Positions 9,042 through 18,200 of a DNA stretch of 64,000 nucleotides are shown here, piece by piece (positions within the stretch are counted from its first letter, which is position 1; every line of letters starts with the position of its first letter). Origin of the DNA: Paenibacillus soyae (GTDB lineage: Bacteria; Bacillota; Bacilli; Paenibacillales; Paenibacillaceae); contig NZ_JANIPJ010000005.1 in assembly GCF_024623455.1 (NCBI RefSeq), positions 266,792 through 330,791 on the forward strand. Reading direction: 5' to 3'. A model generated the notes under the pieces. The model had not been told where the DNA came from, searched no databases, and was given only the letters and a program-made list of their open reading frames with translations. The position numbers and the translations under genes were made by a program.

Positions 9042-9665
9042 ATGGATGCAAAGCTCATTTCGAAGAAAGAGCTTCTGGATGCGACCGGCATCTCCTACGG
9101 ACAGCTGTACCGGTGGAAGCGGAAGCAGCTCATACCCGAGGAGTGGTTTATCCGGAAGTCCGCCTTCACGGGACAGGAAACGTTTTTCCCGCGGGAGCTG
9201 ATCTTGTCGCGAATTCACAAAATATTGAACATGAAAGACGATCTGTCGCTGGACGAATTGGCGGATAAGCTGGCCGGACCTATGAACGACGTCGAGCTGT
9301 CCAAGAAGCAGCTTATTAGACGCGGGATTCTATCGAATTCCGTTGTCCAACGCTGGATCGTTCCGGGCGGAGACGAGCGGGTGTACGCGTTCGGGGAGCT
9401 CCTGTACTTCTATGCGGCGGATACGCTGCTGCGAACGGGCAAGGTCGGATTGAAGGACGCGGAGAGGCTGCTTGCCCTGCTTCGAGAGCATTATCCGGGC
9501 TGTAAGGATCAGGCGTGCGACCTGATCGTCATGAGCCGTTCCGGTGCCCTTTCTTTTGGTTTGATTTCGGCGAATGCCGAGATCCGGTTCGACGAGGAAG
9601 TGAAAGTGACAGCGAGGGTAGCGATGACGGGACTGATCGAGCAGCTGACAGGAAAGCTGGCGTAG
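9042..9665 (+). CDS. YhbD-like DUF4004 protein with MerR-type N-terminus
   Basis: This 207-residue protein starts at ATG 9042, 7 bases after GGAAGGAGG. The N-terminus (SKKELLDATGISYGQLYRWK) looks like a MerR-type helix-turn-helix. Order and sequence resemble Bacillus subtilis yhbD, which precedes the bactofilin genes yhbE and yhbF. Two bactofilin genes follow here at 15 and -11 bases, which supports the assignment. It could be a DNA-binding regulator or an adaptor for the bactofilins, but its function is not known to me. Confidence 0.8.
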   Translation: MDAKLISKKELLDATGISYGQLYRWKRKQLIPEEWFIRKSAFTGQETFFPRELILSRIHKILNMKDDLSLDELADKLAGPMNDVELSKKQLIRRGILSNSVVQRWIVPGGDERVYAFGELLYFYAADTLLRTGKVGLKDAERLLALLREHYPGCKDQACDLIVMSRSGALSFGLISANAEIRFDEEVKVTARVAMTGLIEQLTGKLA

Positions 9666-9680
9666 AGGAGCGTGACGGGG

Positions 9681-10409
9681 ATGCATAATGCGATTCTTGG
9701 AGATTCGAAGACCGCGTATAAGCAAGCTTTGCCGAATATGAGAATGAGCGGCGTGATCCGGGCCGCGGGAGGCCGTTACGGTACCGTTCAGGTTGATGGC
9801 GTCGGCCGCATATTCGGCGATATTAGCGCGGCGAAGGGCTTTCGAACGAACGGCGTTCTGAATGTAGAAGGTCGAATCGTTACGCCGGAGCTTCACATGG
9901 ACGGGAAGTTGACGGCGGAAGGCGGACTAACGGCGGGTTCCGTCCGAATGGACGGCATTGCCAAGATCGGCGGCGCGATTTCAGCGGAGAAGCTGAACTT
10001 GAATGGCATTTTGTCCGCCGGAGGAAGCGTGGAAGCCGAGTCGATCGATGCTCGCGGCGTGATGAAAGTATCCGGCCTGCTGAACGCGGGAAGCTTGGCG
10101 CTTGGTTTGACGCATAAGGCGAGCAGCATCGGAGAGATCGGCGCGGAGCAAGTCAAGGTCCGGCTGCTGAGCGGGAGCAAGTGGAGCTGGCTGTGGGAAT
10201 GGGCGATGCCGCTGAGTAAGCCGAGACTTGACGGGTGCCTGATCGAAGGCGATGAAATCATGCTGGAATATACGCATGCGGATATCGTGCGGGGAAGCCG
10301 GGTTACGATTGGAAGGGGCTGCAAGATCGGTCTGGTCGAATACCGCGACGCGCTTCACGTGCATCCGAGCGCCGAGGTGCTGAAGGAGGAGAAGACGAAT
10401 GGCTGCTGA
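9681..10409 (+). CDS. bactofilin (YhbE/BacE-like)
   Basis: The ATG at 9681 gives 242 residues. A GTG at 9672 in the same frame sits too close to the GAGGAG site. The chain is built of short repeats with Gly and alternating hydrophobic residues (for example GVLNVEGRIVTPELHMDGKL), as in the right-handed beta-helix of bactofilins. Bactofilins polymerise without nucleotide into cytoskeletal filaments or membrane-near scaffolds. The B. subtilis relatives are linked to flagellar motility. A second bactofilin overlaps it by 11 bases, so the two proteins are probably made together and may copolymerise. Confidence 0.85.
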   Translation: MHNAILGDSKTAYKQALPNMRMSGVIRAAGGRYGTVQVDGVGRIFGDISAAKGFRTNGVLNVEGRIVTPELHMDGKLTAEGGLTAGSVRMDGIAKIGGAISAEKLNLNGILSAGGSVEAESIDARGVMKVSGLLNAGSLALGLTHKASSIGEIGAEQVKVRLLSGSKWSWLWEWAMPLSKPRLDGCLIEGDEIMLEYTHADIVRGSRVTIGRGCKIGLVEYRDALHVHPSAEVLKEEKTNGC

Positions 10410-11070
10410 ACTGACGCGTCATTTGAGACTGGTCGGAGAATCCGAGACGGCGGGCGGCGAGTTCGGACGATTGCGGATTACGGGAGACGCCACATTCGTG
10501 GGAGACGTCGATTGCGACAAGCTTAGCATAACGGGAACCGTCCGCGTCAAAGGGAGCCTTGCGTTCTCGGACATGACGCTTACCGGCAATGCCGAAGTGC
10601 ATAGTTCGCTGCGCGGCGGCAGCATCCGCGGACTTGGCGAGCTTCATGTGGCCGGTCATTTGCGGGCGGGGACGCTGCGCATATCGGGCCATTTGGATGC
10701 CGGCGGCGCCGTGGAGGCAGACCGCATCGACCTGCGGGGCGGATTAACGGCCAAGTCGATGGTCAACGCGGATGAAGTCGCGATACGCTTATACGGCCCT
10801 TCGATCGCGAAGGAGGTCGTTGGGGAGCAGGTATCGATCCGAAGAAGCAGGGGCATGATGCTCAAAGGCTTGTTCCAGCCGGGCAAGCTCGGCGGCATGG
10901 CGGCGGAGCTGATCGAAGGAGACCGCGTCTATCTGGAGCATACCCGCGCGCAAGTGGTGCGAGGAACCTCCGTTAAGCTGGGACCGGGCTGCGATATCGG
11001 CAGGGTGGAGTACAGAGGCACGCTGGAGAAGCACGCGAAGAGCAAGGTAGACGCGGAGCTCCGGATTTAA
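10399..11070 (+). CDS. bactofilin (YhbF/BacF-like)
   Basis: This 223-residue second bactofilin starts inside the end of the first. It shows the same beta-helical pattern (ITGDATFVGDVDCDKLSITG, then GTVRVKGSLAFSDMTLTGNA). Both bactofilins share a C-terminal module: residues here around 180-215 (GDRVYLEHTRAQVVRG, then GPGCDIGRVEYRGTL) match the last part of the upstream protein. This suggests duplication. It ends the yhbD-bactofilin cluster; a transporter follows after 34 bases on the same strand. Confidence 0.85.
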   Translation: MAAELTRHLRLVGESETAGGEFGRLRITGDATFVGDVDCDKLSITGTVRVKGSLAFSDMTLTGNAEVHSSLRGGSIRGLGELHVAGHLRAGTLRISGHLDAGGAVEADRIDLRGGLTAKSMVNADEVAIRLYGPSIAKEVVGEQVSIRRSRGMMLKGLFQPGKLGGMAAELIEGDRVYLEHTRAQVVRGTSVKLGPGCDIGRVEYRGTLEKHAKSKVDAELRI

Positions 11071-11104
11071 TCCATATTTTTAACTAAGAAAGGTTGCGTT
11101 CACA

Positions 11105-12640
11105 TTGTCAGTAGCACAGCAAAAAAATAAGATTGGAATCGTCATCGCAGGTCTCCTGCTCGCGATTCTAATGGCCTCGATGGATAATACCATCGTTGCG
11201 ACAGCCATGGGCAACATCGTCGGAGAGCTTGGCGGCTTCGACAAATTCGTCTGGGTCACTTCCGCTTACATGGTGGCGGAGATGGCGGGCATGCCGATCT
11301 TCGGCAAGCTGTCCGACATGTACGGGCGGAAGCGCTTTTTCGTATTCGGCCTCATCGTGTTCATGATCGGCTCGGCGCTGTGCGGAACCGCTTCGAACAT
11401 CACGGAGCTGGCGCTGTTCCGCGCGCTGCAGGGCATTGGCGCGGGCGCGATGATCCCGACCTCGTTCACCATCATGTTCGACGCGGTGCCAATCCAGCAG
11501 CGCGGCAAGCTTGGCGGTCTATTCGGCGCCGTGTTCGGCATGTCGAGCATCTTCGGCCCTCTGCTCGGCGCCTACATTACGGATCACATCGCTTGGGAGT
11601 GGGTGTTCTACATTAACCTGCCGCTCGGCATCGTGGCGCTCTGCATGATCGCGTTTTTCTACAAAGAATCCATGGAGCATTCCAAGCAGCCGATCGATTG
11701 GTTCGGCGCCGTCACGCTTATCGGCTCGGTCGTCAGCTTGATGTTCGCGCTTGAGCTAGGCGGCAAAACGTATGCGTGGGACTCCTGGCAAATCATCGGA
11801 CTGTTCGCATCCTGCGCGGTGCTGCTCGCAATCTTCCTCTTCGTGGAGACGAAGGCGAAGGAACCGATTATTACGTACGGCCTGTTCAAAAACCGGGTAT
11901 ACACGACGAGCATTCTGACCGCGTTCTTCAGCGGCGCCGCATTTATCGTGGCTTCCGTCTACATTCCGATCTTCATTCAAGGCGTGCTTGGCGGAACGGC
12001 AACGAATTCCGGATTGGTGCTGCTGCCGATGATGGTCGGCTCCGTCGTCACCGCGACGATGGGCGGCTTCCTGATGACGAAGCTTCCATATCGGAATATC
12101 ATGGTGCCGACCTTAGTGCTTCTAGTCGGAGGCACGATTCTCGTCACGACGCTCGGAACGGATTCCAGCCGCTTCATCGTGACGATCTACATGATCCTGA
12201 TCGGCCTTGGCATCGGCGCGTCGTTCTCGGTGCTTAGCAACGCCGCCATTCACGGTATCGGTCCCCGCCAGCGCGGGACGGCGAGCTCCACGCTGAACTT
12301 CATCCGCTCGCTCGGCATGACCGTCGGCATTACCGTGTTCGGCATTCTGCAGAGCAACAGCTTCACGGGCAAAATGACGGACGCGTTCGCCGCCAGCGGC
12401 ATGCAGGGCGGAGGCGACATGTCCTTCGGCGATCCGCGCGAGCTGCTGAAGCCGGAGACCCGTGAGACGTTCCCGGCGGAGGTTCTGGATATTATTACGA
12501 CGGCTTTGTCCTCGTCGATTACGTTCACGTTCGCGCTGGCCATCATCCCGGCTGCGTTAGCGCTGCTTGTCTCCTTGTTCATGGGAAGAAGCAAGCTGGA
12601 TCCTTCCCAGATGGACGGAGAATACTCGGGCGGCCATTAA
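11105..12640 (+). CDS. MFS multidrug efflux transporter, DHA2 (EmrB/QacA) type
   Basis: This 511-residue protein starts with TTG at 11105 behind an AAAGG site. It has 14 predicted membrane helices. The loop motif GKLSDMYGRKRFF follows helix 2, the conserved RALQGIGAGAMIP segment lies in helix 4, and helix 5 carries the FGMSSIFGPLLGAYI antiporter motif. These mark the 14-helix drug:H+ antiporters. The substrate cannot be read from sequence. It has no obvious dedicated regulator: upstream are the bactofilins, downstream a terminator. Confidence 0.9.
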   Translation: MSVAQQKNKIGIVIAGLLLAILMASMDNTIVATAMGNIVGELGGFDKFVWVTSAYMVAEMAGMPIFGKLSDMYGRKRFFVFGLIVFMIGSALCGTASNITELALFRALQGIGAGAMIPTSFTIMFDAVPIQQRGKLGGLFGAVFGMSSIFGPLLGAYITDHIAWEWVFYINLPLGIVALCMIAFFYKESMEHSKQPIDWFGAVTLIGSVVSLMFALELGGKTYAWDSWQIIGLFASCAVLLAIFLFVETKAKEPIITYGLFKNRVYTTSILTAFFSGAAFIVASVYIPIFIQGVLGGTATNSGLVLLPMMVGSVVTATMGGFLMTKLPYRNIMVPTLVLLVGGTILVTTLGTDSSRFIVTIYMILIGLGIGASFSVLSNAAIHGIGPRQRGTASSTLNFIRSLGMTVGITVFGILQSNSFTGKMTDAFAASGMQGGGDMSFGDPRELLKPETRETFPAEVLDIITTALSSSITFTFALAIIPAALALLVSLFMGRSKLDPSQMDGEYSGGH

Positions 12641-12663
12641 GACGGAAGTCTCATCCGGAAACG

Positions 12664-12701
12664 GCCCGGAGCATGCGAGCAAGCATGCCTCGGGCTTTTT
12701 T
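12664..12701 (+). terminator. terminator after the DHA2 transporter
   Basis: GCCCG and GCATGC pair with GCATGC and CGGGC across a six-base loop, with a two-base internal mismatch, followed by six T residues. Confidence 0.85.
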
Positions 12702-12741
12702 CTGCGAGGGGGAGTTTACAGCGGAATACGGATGTGATATT

Positions 12742-12767
12742 CTTATTTCGACAAACATAGAAATAGG
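12742..12767 (+). promoter_or_regulatory. putative ArsR-type operator before the regulator gene
   Basis: CTTATTTC and GAAATAGG form an inverted repeat with a 10-base spacer, ending 14 bases before the ArsR start. The same architecture occurs at 13075-13102 before the pump gene. Confidence 0.6.
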
Positions 12768-12781
12768 GAGGGGAAGCCGTC

Positions 12782-13063
12782 ATGAGCACGAACAACGAAG
12801 AGCATCAGCAAGCCGTCAAGGTGTACAAAGCGCTTGGCGAGCCAACCCGGTTCGCCATTGCGAAGCTGCTCATCCAGGAACATAACCTGTGCTGTTCGGA
12901 TATCGGAGGCAAGCTGGAATCCGTCGCGGGATCGACGCTGTCCCATCATCTCAAGCAGCTGACCGAATGCGGCCTGCTGAAGGTGCGCAAGGACGGAACG
13001 TATCTCTATTACAGCGTGGACCGCGACATGGCGGAGAAGTATGCGCCGTATTTGTTAGCGTAG
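12782..13063 (+). CDS. ArsR family transcriptional regulator
   Basis: This 93-residue winged-helix protein has ATG at 12782 behind AGGAGGGG. ALGEPTRFAIAKLL is the family's typical first helix and STLSHHLKQLTECGLLKVRK the recognition helix and wing. The metal-site segment of classical ArsR (ELCVCDL) is here NLCCSDI, so one of the usual cysteines has moved. The inducer may therefore not be arsenite; many proteins of this subtype control efflux pumps. The MFS gene 70 bases downstream shares an operator-like inverted repeat with it. This resembles the B. subtilis yceK/yceJ arrangement. Confidence 0.9.
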   Translation: MSTNNEEHQQAVKVYKALGEPTRFAIAKLLIQEHNLCCSDIGGKLESVAGSTLSHHLKQLTECGLLKVRKDGTYLYYSVDRDMAEKYAPYLLA

Positions 13064-13074
13064 TTTTTTTTAAT

Positions 13075-13102
13075 CTATATTTCGATATTTTTAGAAATAT
13101 AG
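13075..13102 (+). promoter_or_regulatory. putative ArsR-type operator before the MFS pump
   Basis: CTATATTTC and GAAATATAG form a perfect 9-base inverted repeat with a 10-base spacer, between the ArsR stop and the pump start. The core TATTTC-N10-GAAATA matches the site at 12742-12767. Confidence 0.65.
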
Positions 13103-13133
13103 AAAATTTGTAAAGGAAGAGGTGGCCTATCGT

Positions 13134-14336
13134 ATGAAAGATTCGTGGAAAATTTATATGCTCGCGGTCGTCAGTTTTTTGGTCGGGACATCGGAGTTTC
13201 TTATTGCGGGCATCTTGGATAAGGTCGCTTCGGACATTGGCGTGACGGTGGCGGCAGCGGGGCAACTGATCACCGCCTTCTCGATCGCGTTCGCGTTCGG
13301 GACGCCGATCATTATGGCGCTGACCGCCAAGATGGACCGCAAGAAATTGCTGCTGGCTTCGCTTGGCGTCTTCGTGGCCGGCAACTTGGTCGCCGTTCTG
13401 GCATCGGACTTCTTGTCGCTCCTCGGAGCCCGGATCGTCATGGCGCTTGGCACGGGCGTCTTCATCGTGGTGTCGCTTACGGTCGCCGCGAAGCTGGCTG
13501 CGCCGGGCAAGCAGGCGAGCGCCATCGCGACGCTGGTCATGGGCTTCAGCTTCGCGCTGATCGTAGGCGTCCCGATCGGCCGGGTGGTGGCGTCCGCGTT
13601 CGATTGGACGATGAACTTCGCCGGGATCGGTATTCTCGGCTTGATCGGCATGGCGGCGATCTACCGGCTCATTCCGGGCAGCGAGGGCGAGCCGCCCGTC
13701 CCGATTCGCGAGCAGCTGGCGCTGCTCAGACAGCCTCGAATCGCCGTCAGCCTGGCCGTTACGTTTCTATGGATTGCGGGCTATTCGGTCGCGTATACGT
13801 ATATCTCGCCGTTCCTCCTTACCATATCCGGACTTAGCGAGCAATGGGTCAGCGGGGGACTGTTCGCCTTCGGCATCGCCAGCTTGATCGGCTCCAAGCT
13901 TGGAGGCTTCGGAACCGACAAGTGGGGCGTTAAGCGGACGCTGCTTGGCGGAATGGCGCTGCATGGCATCGCCCTGCTGCTGCTTACGCTGTTCGCGCAG
14001 TCTGCCATTCTCGTGCTCCCGATCCTGATGCTATGGGCGTTCGCCGCTTGGTCCTCCGGGCCGACGCAGCAATATTACCTCATGACGCTGACGCCGGGAG
14101 CGTCGGGCATTATGCTCAGCCTTAACTCGTCCGTGCTGCAGATCGGCATGGCGGCGGGAGCCGGCGTCGGCGGCGTCATCGTGGAGAGCGCGTCGCTTTC
14201 CTCGGTCAGCTGGCTGGGAGCTGTCGGCGTTGCCCTTGCGGCGCTAACGGCGGTCGCTTCGTTCCGCCTGACGGGCAAAAAGACGGCTGCGTTAGTCCAG
14301 CCGGCGGCTGCTCCGGGAGCGGGCAGCGCGTCTTGA
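13134..14336 (+). CDS. MFS transporter, DHA1 efflux type
   Basis: The start is ATG 13134 (MKDSWKIYML), 11 bases after AAGGAAGAGG, giving 400 residues. A GTG at 13122 would overlap the ribosome site. Twelve membrane helices are predicted. The N-terminal VSFLVGTSEFLIAGILDKVA segment and the loop TAKMDRKKLLL are typical of AraJ/YdhP-like efflux proteins. It is paired with the ArsR regulator directly upstream and shares its operator-like site, so expression is probably ligand-induced. The exported compound is unknown. Confidence 0.88.
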   Translation: MKDSWKIYMLAVVSFLVGTSEFLIAGILDKVASDIGVTVAAAGQLITAFSIAFAFGTPIIMALTAKMDRKKLLLASLGVFVAGNLVAVLASDFLSLLGARIVMALGTGVFIVVSLTVAAKLAAPGKQASAIATLVMGFSFALIVGVPIGRVVASAFDWTMNFAGIGILGLIGMAAIYRLIPGSEGEPPVPIREQLALLRQPRIAVSLAVTFLWIAGYSVAYTYISPFLLTISGLSEQWVSGGLFAFGIASLIGSKLGGFGTDKWGVKRTLLGGMALHGIALLLLTLFAQSAILVLPILMLWAFAAWSSGPTQQYYLMTLTPGASGIMLSLNSSVLQIGMAAGAGVGGVIVESASLSSVSWLGAVGVALAALTAVASFRLTGKKTAALVQPAAAPGAGSAS

Positions 14337-14350
14337 CTCCATAACCGTGT

Positions 14351-14387
14351 AAGGAACCGGCCTCAATGGGGAGGCCGGGTTTCTTTG
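14351..14387 (+). terminator. terminator after the MFS pump
   Basis: GGAACCGGCCTC pairs with GAGGCCGG and the flanking GTTTC, followed by a T-rich tail. Confidence 0.7.
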
Positions 14388-14513
14388 TTCATCAGCTTGC
14401 GATTACATATGCATCGGAAAGAAACTAGCTCCAGCTTGACGACTCCTTTTCCAACGTGCTACGGTTTTGTCAACATAACTAACGGGAGTGCGAAACGAAA
14501 GGAGCGATGATCA

Positions 14514-15176
14514 GTGATCAAGGCCATTATTTTTGACTTCGACGGGACCATTCTCGACACGGAGACGCCATGGTATTACGTATTCCGGGACGCGTACAGG
14601 GAGCACGGCGTGGAGCTTCCGCTTGAGCTGTATGCGGAGTGCGTGGGGACGCATAACGGTACCTTTAACCCTTACGATTACTTAATCACGGAGAAGGGGC
14701 TTCCGATCGACAAGGAAGCGTTCAAGGCCCGCATTCACCGAGACCATATGGAGCTGCTGAGCAAGCAGGCCGTCCGGGAAGGCATTATTCATTATTTAGA
14801 TAGCGCCCGGTCGGCGGGACTTCGGATCGGCCTCGCCTCCAGCTCCGATCGGAATTGGATCCACACGCATCTGGAGCTGCTCGGGATCGGACACTATTTC
14901 GAGACGATCAAGACGTCGGACGATGTCAAGAACGTGAAGCCCGACCCGGAGCTTTACCTGCAGGCGCTGGACGCGCTCGGAGTCAAGCCGGAGGAAGCGG
15001 TCGCCATTGAGGATTCGCCGAACGGCGCGAGAGCGGCGGCGGCGGCCGGCATGGGCTGCATCGTCGTGCCGAACGAGCTGACGCGCCTGCTGCCGTTCGA
15101 TCCGGAGGCGGGTTATATCCACGCCGAATCGCTCTCTCATATCGATTTCGAAGATTTGATTGCGAGGAGATTATAG
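14514..15176 (+). CDS. HAD-superfamily phosphatase/phosphomutase (beta-PGM-like, YhcW type)
   Basis: This 220-residue protein starts with GTG at 14514 behind AAAGGAG. HAD motif I is DFDGT at residues 8-12, motif II is ASSSD at about 109, motif III includes the Lys of VKPDP at about 142, and motif IV is IEDSPNG at about 163. An alpha-helical C1 cap lies between motifs I and II, as in subclass IA phosphatases and beta-phosphoglucomutase. The closest family I recognise is B. subtilis YhcW. The substrate is probably a small phosphorylated metabolite. It is a single-gene unit with its own terminator. Confidence 0.88.
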   Translation: MIKAIIFDFDGTILDTETPWYYVFRDAYREHGVELPLELYAECVGTHNGTFNPYDYLITEKGLPIDKEAFKARIHRDHMELLSKQAVREGIIHYLDSARSAGLRIGLASSSDRNWIHTHLELLGIGHYFETIKTSDDVKNVKPDPELYLQALDALGVKPEEAVAIEDSPNGARAAAAAGMGCIVVPNELTRLLPFDPEAGYIHAESLSHIDFEDLIARRL

Positions 15177-15182
15177 TGTTAC

Positions 15183-15220
15183 AAGCCTTAGGAATCCCGG
15201 CCGGTTCCTAGGCTTTTTTT
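15183..15220 (+). terminator. terminator after the HAD gene
   Basis: AAGCCTTAGGAA pairs with TTCCTAGGCTT (one bulge), followed by seven T residues. Confidence 0.85.
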
Positions 15221-15293
15221 GCTTCTTAGCCTATTACTAATGCATGATTATGGTAAAATGTCCTCATAGTTTAGGAGGGAAGGGGAGGTTCGG

Positions 15294-18200
15294 TTGTTTC
15301 CTTTTAAAAAAATCGGCATGCTTGCTTTAATTGGCGTTGTGGCTTGCGGAGGGCTAAGCGCGGGGGCTTCGTCTGCGCAAGCTCCGGCCAAGACGAAGGA
15401 GCGCCTCATGGGCGAAGTGAGGACGTTCGCGGGATCGGAAGAGGGACTGAGGTCTCCTCAGGGCGCGGTCGCATTAAGCGACGGAACGCTTATCGTATCG
15501 GATACGGACAACCATGTGATTAAGCGAATCCGCAACGGGGAAACGACGATTTTGGCAGGCGCGTCGTTGGACTTCGAGAAGTCCGAGAACGGCCTGCCGC
15601 AAGGCGCCTGGCGGGACGGCGATGGAGGAACGGCTTTTTTCCATGACCCGGCAGGGCTTGCGGTCGACCGCGCGGGCAATGTCTATGTGGCCGATGCGGG
15701 GAATCATGCGATACGCCGCATCGGCGCAGACGGAAAGGTGACCACCGTTGCCGGTTCGCCGGAGCTTGGCTATGCCGACGGCTCCGCGGAAGAAGCGAGA
15801 TTCTATTACCCGACGGACGTTGCCGTTACGAGGAGCGGGATTCTGTATGTAGCGGATACGCTCAATCATGTCATTCGGCGGATTGGCGTGACGGGCAAGG
15901 TGACGACCATCGGCTCCGTTCCGGAGAGAGCGGCGCTATGGCAGGACGGGGTTTCGGTCATGGCGGGCGGTTATGCGAACGGCGGCTTCGGCGAAGCGGA
16001 ATTTAACGAGCCGTCCGGGCTGGCGATTGATGATAAGGGAAATCTCTATGTCAGCGACTCGGGCAATAACGCCATTCGTTATATCGATTTTGAGAAGAAA
16101 CAAGTAACCACCGCAGCTGGATTGACTCCGGAGGAAGCGGATTTAGAGGAGGCGCTGTATGCTAAGCCGGGTTATACGGACGGCAAGGCTGACGAGGCAG
16201 CATTCAACTCTCCGCGCGGACTGGAATGGTCGGATGAGCTTGGACTCGTGATCGCCGATACGGGCAACAATGCGATTCGCCTGCTGAAAGACGGAGAGGT
16301 GTCGACGCTTGCCGGGGCATCGAACGGGGGCGGCGGCAATCAAGACGGCATCGAGAGCGAGGCGTTCTTCCAAGCGCCAGCCGATGTAACGGAGCTTGCT
16401 TCGGGCGGGCTGCTGATCGCGGATGCAGGCAACGACTCTCTGCGTGAATGGGAGAGCTATCGTCTTCCTGTAGGCTTCCGTGCCGACTCGGCTGTTCAAC
16501 TCGACTGGAACGGCAAGCTGATTGGAGCGGAAGAAGCGGGCTTGCGCATCGAGAAAGGAACAACATGGATTTCAGCAGATGAGCTTGGCAAGCTGCTGGG
16601 CAATGAGATCTCGGCTGGAGAGTCCGATGGGGCAGGCCGGGTGCCGCTGCGGTCCATAGCTGAAGCGGAGGGACAGAACGTGCGATGGCTGGAGGCTGAT
16701 AAGCTGATCGTCGTGCGCGAAGCTGGCGGCCCAAATGCGGAAATGGTGTCAGCAGCTCCTGCTGCCGAGAGGACGCTTACCATTGATTCGCTGACAGGAG
16801 TAGTCACGGTTACGCAAGGCGGCTTCTTGAAGCTGGATGCTTACGCCGGCATGAAGCTTGGACCGGGGGACCGCATCGAGACGGGGGATTTCTCCAGTGC
16901 CGTCCTGCATGCGGAGGATACGGGGGACTTTATCACCATCGGCGAGCATTCGGTTATGGATGTCATGAATTTGCACGAATCGGATGACGCCAGGGTGACG
17001 AAGCTGGAGCTTATAACCGGTAACGCGTTCTACGACGTGACGAACTTGAGCGATTCGAAGGATCGATTCGAGGTGAAGGCCGGCGAGACGATCAACTCCG
17101 TACGAGGCACGCATTTCGTACAGTCCATCAATCCAATAACGGGCATATTTAACCAGTCCGTATTCTCGGGGGTCGTGACCGTAAAGCCGAAGGGCCAAAC
17201 CAACAACGATGTTCATACGGTTTATCCGGCCCAGCAAATCAGTCTTGATTCTAGCGGCGAGCCGGGCGACCCGTTGGTCGATTACGTCGACCTTAACGAA
17301 TTGATTCTGCAGGCCGACCCGGAAGTGATCAAAAAAATATTGATAAACAAACAGCAGATCGACAAAGAAAATGAAGAGCAGGCGGGTAAGCTGCAGGAGC
17401 AATTAGCCGGCGGTCAGCTGATACTCGAGGGTATGCTCGATGTCAAAACGCAAGCCGAATTAGAGAAGTATAAGCAAAACGTGCTTAACTCGCTTCCAGG
17501 TCTATTAAAGGATGCGGTTAGTCAAGGCCTGCTGACGAAGGAAGAGGCGTTAAAATTCATCAATGAAGTGAATCAAAGCATCACGGGCACGGATCGAAAG
17601 TATGACCTGAGCCGAGAGGTGCCGCCCCTAGATCCAACCGTCGGAGTAGATCCCGCCGGGCAGCAGAAGAAAAAGGCGCTGGAAGAGAAGCAGCGTCAGT
17701 TGGCGGAAGAACGGAAAAACAAAGAGAAAGAGAAGAATGAAAAGCTTGAGCAAAATAACGTCAGCTTAATCGAGCAGATCCGATCGAGTATGGAGGAGTT
17801 AAACAAGACGAATCAGCGGCTTCTGGATGAGAAGAACAAGCAGGCATTAGAAAAGCTATTGGCTCAATTAACCGCCATGCAAAGAGAGCGTTTCTTGAGC
17901 CAGTCTGAGCAGGCGAAGCAAGAAATGAAAAAGCGCGAGGCCGAGCGCAAACAGAAGCTAGCCGCGGAAGAAGCGAAGAATAACCCGCCTGTCAGCAGCT
18001 ACACGCCTCCGCCGGCTCCAAGCCCGACGGTTGCCGTTGAGTACAGCGACGACTTTAGGGCGGATGCCGATGCAGGCAGCAATCACTTCGTTTCTTATGG
18101 CTTTGAAACTACCGGCATCAGCTTGGACACGGAAGTGAAGGTTGGAGTAACGATTAAAAGGAACGGGGCTACGGCTGAAGAAGTTAGGGTGTTCCGTGAG

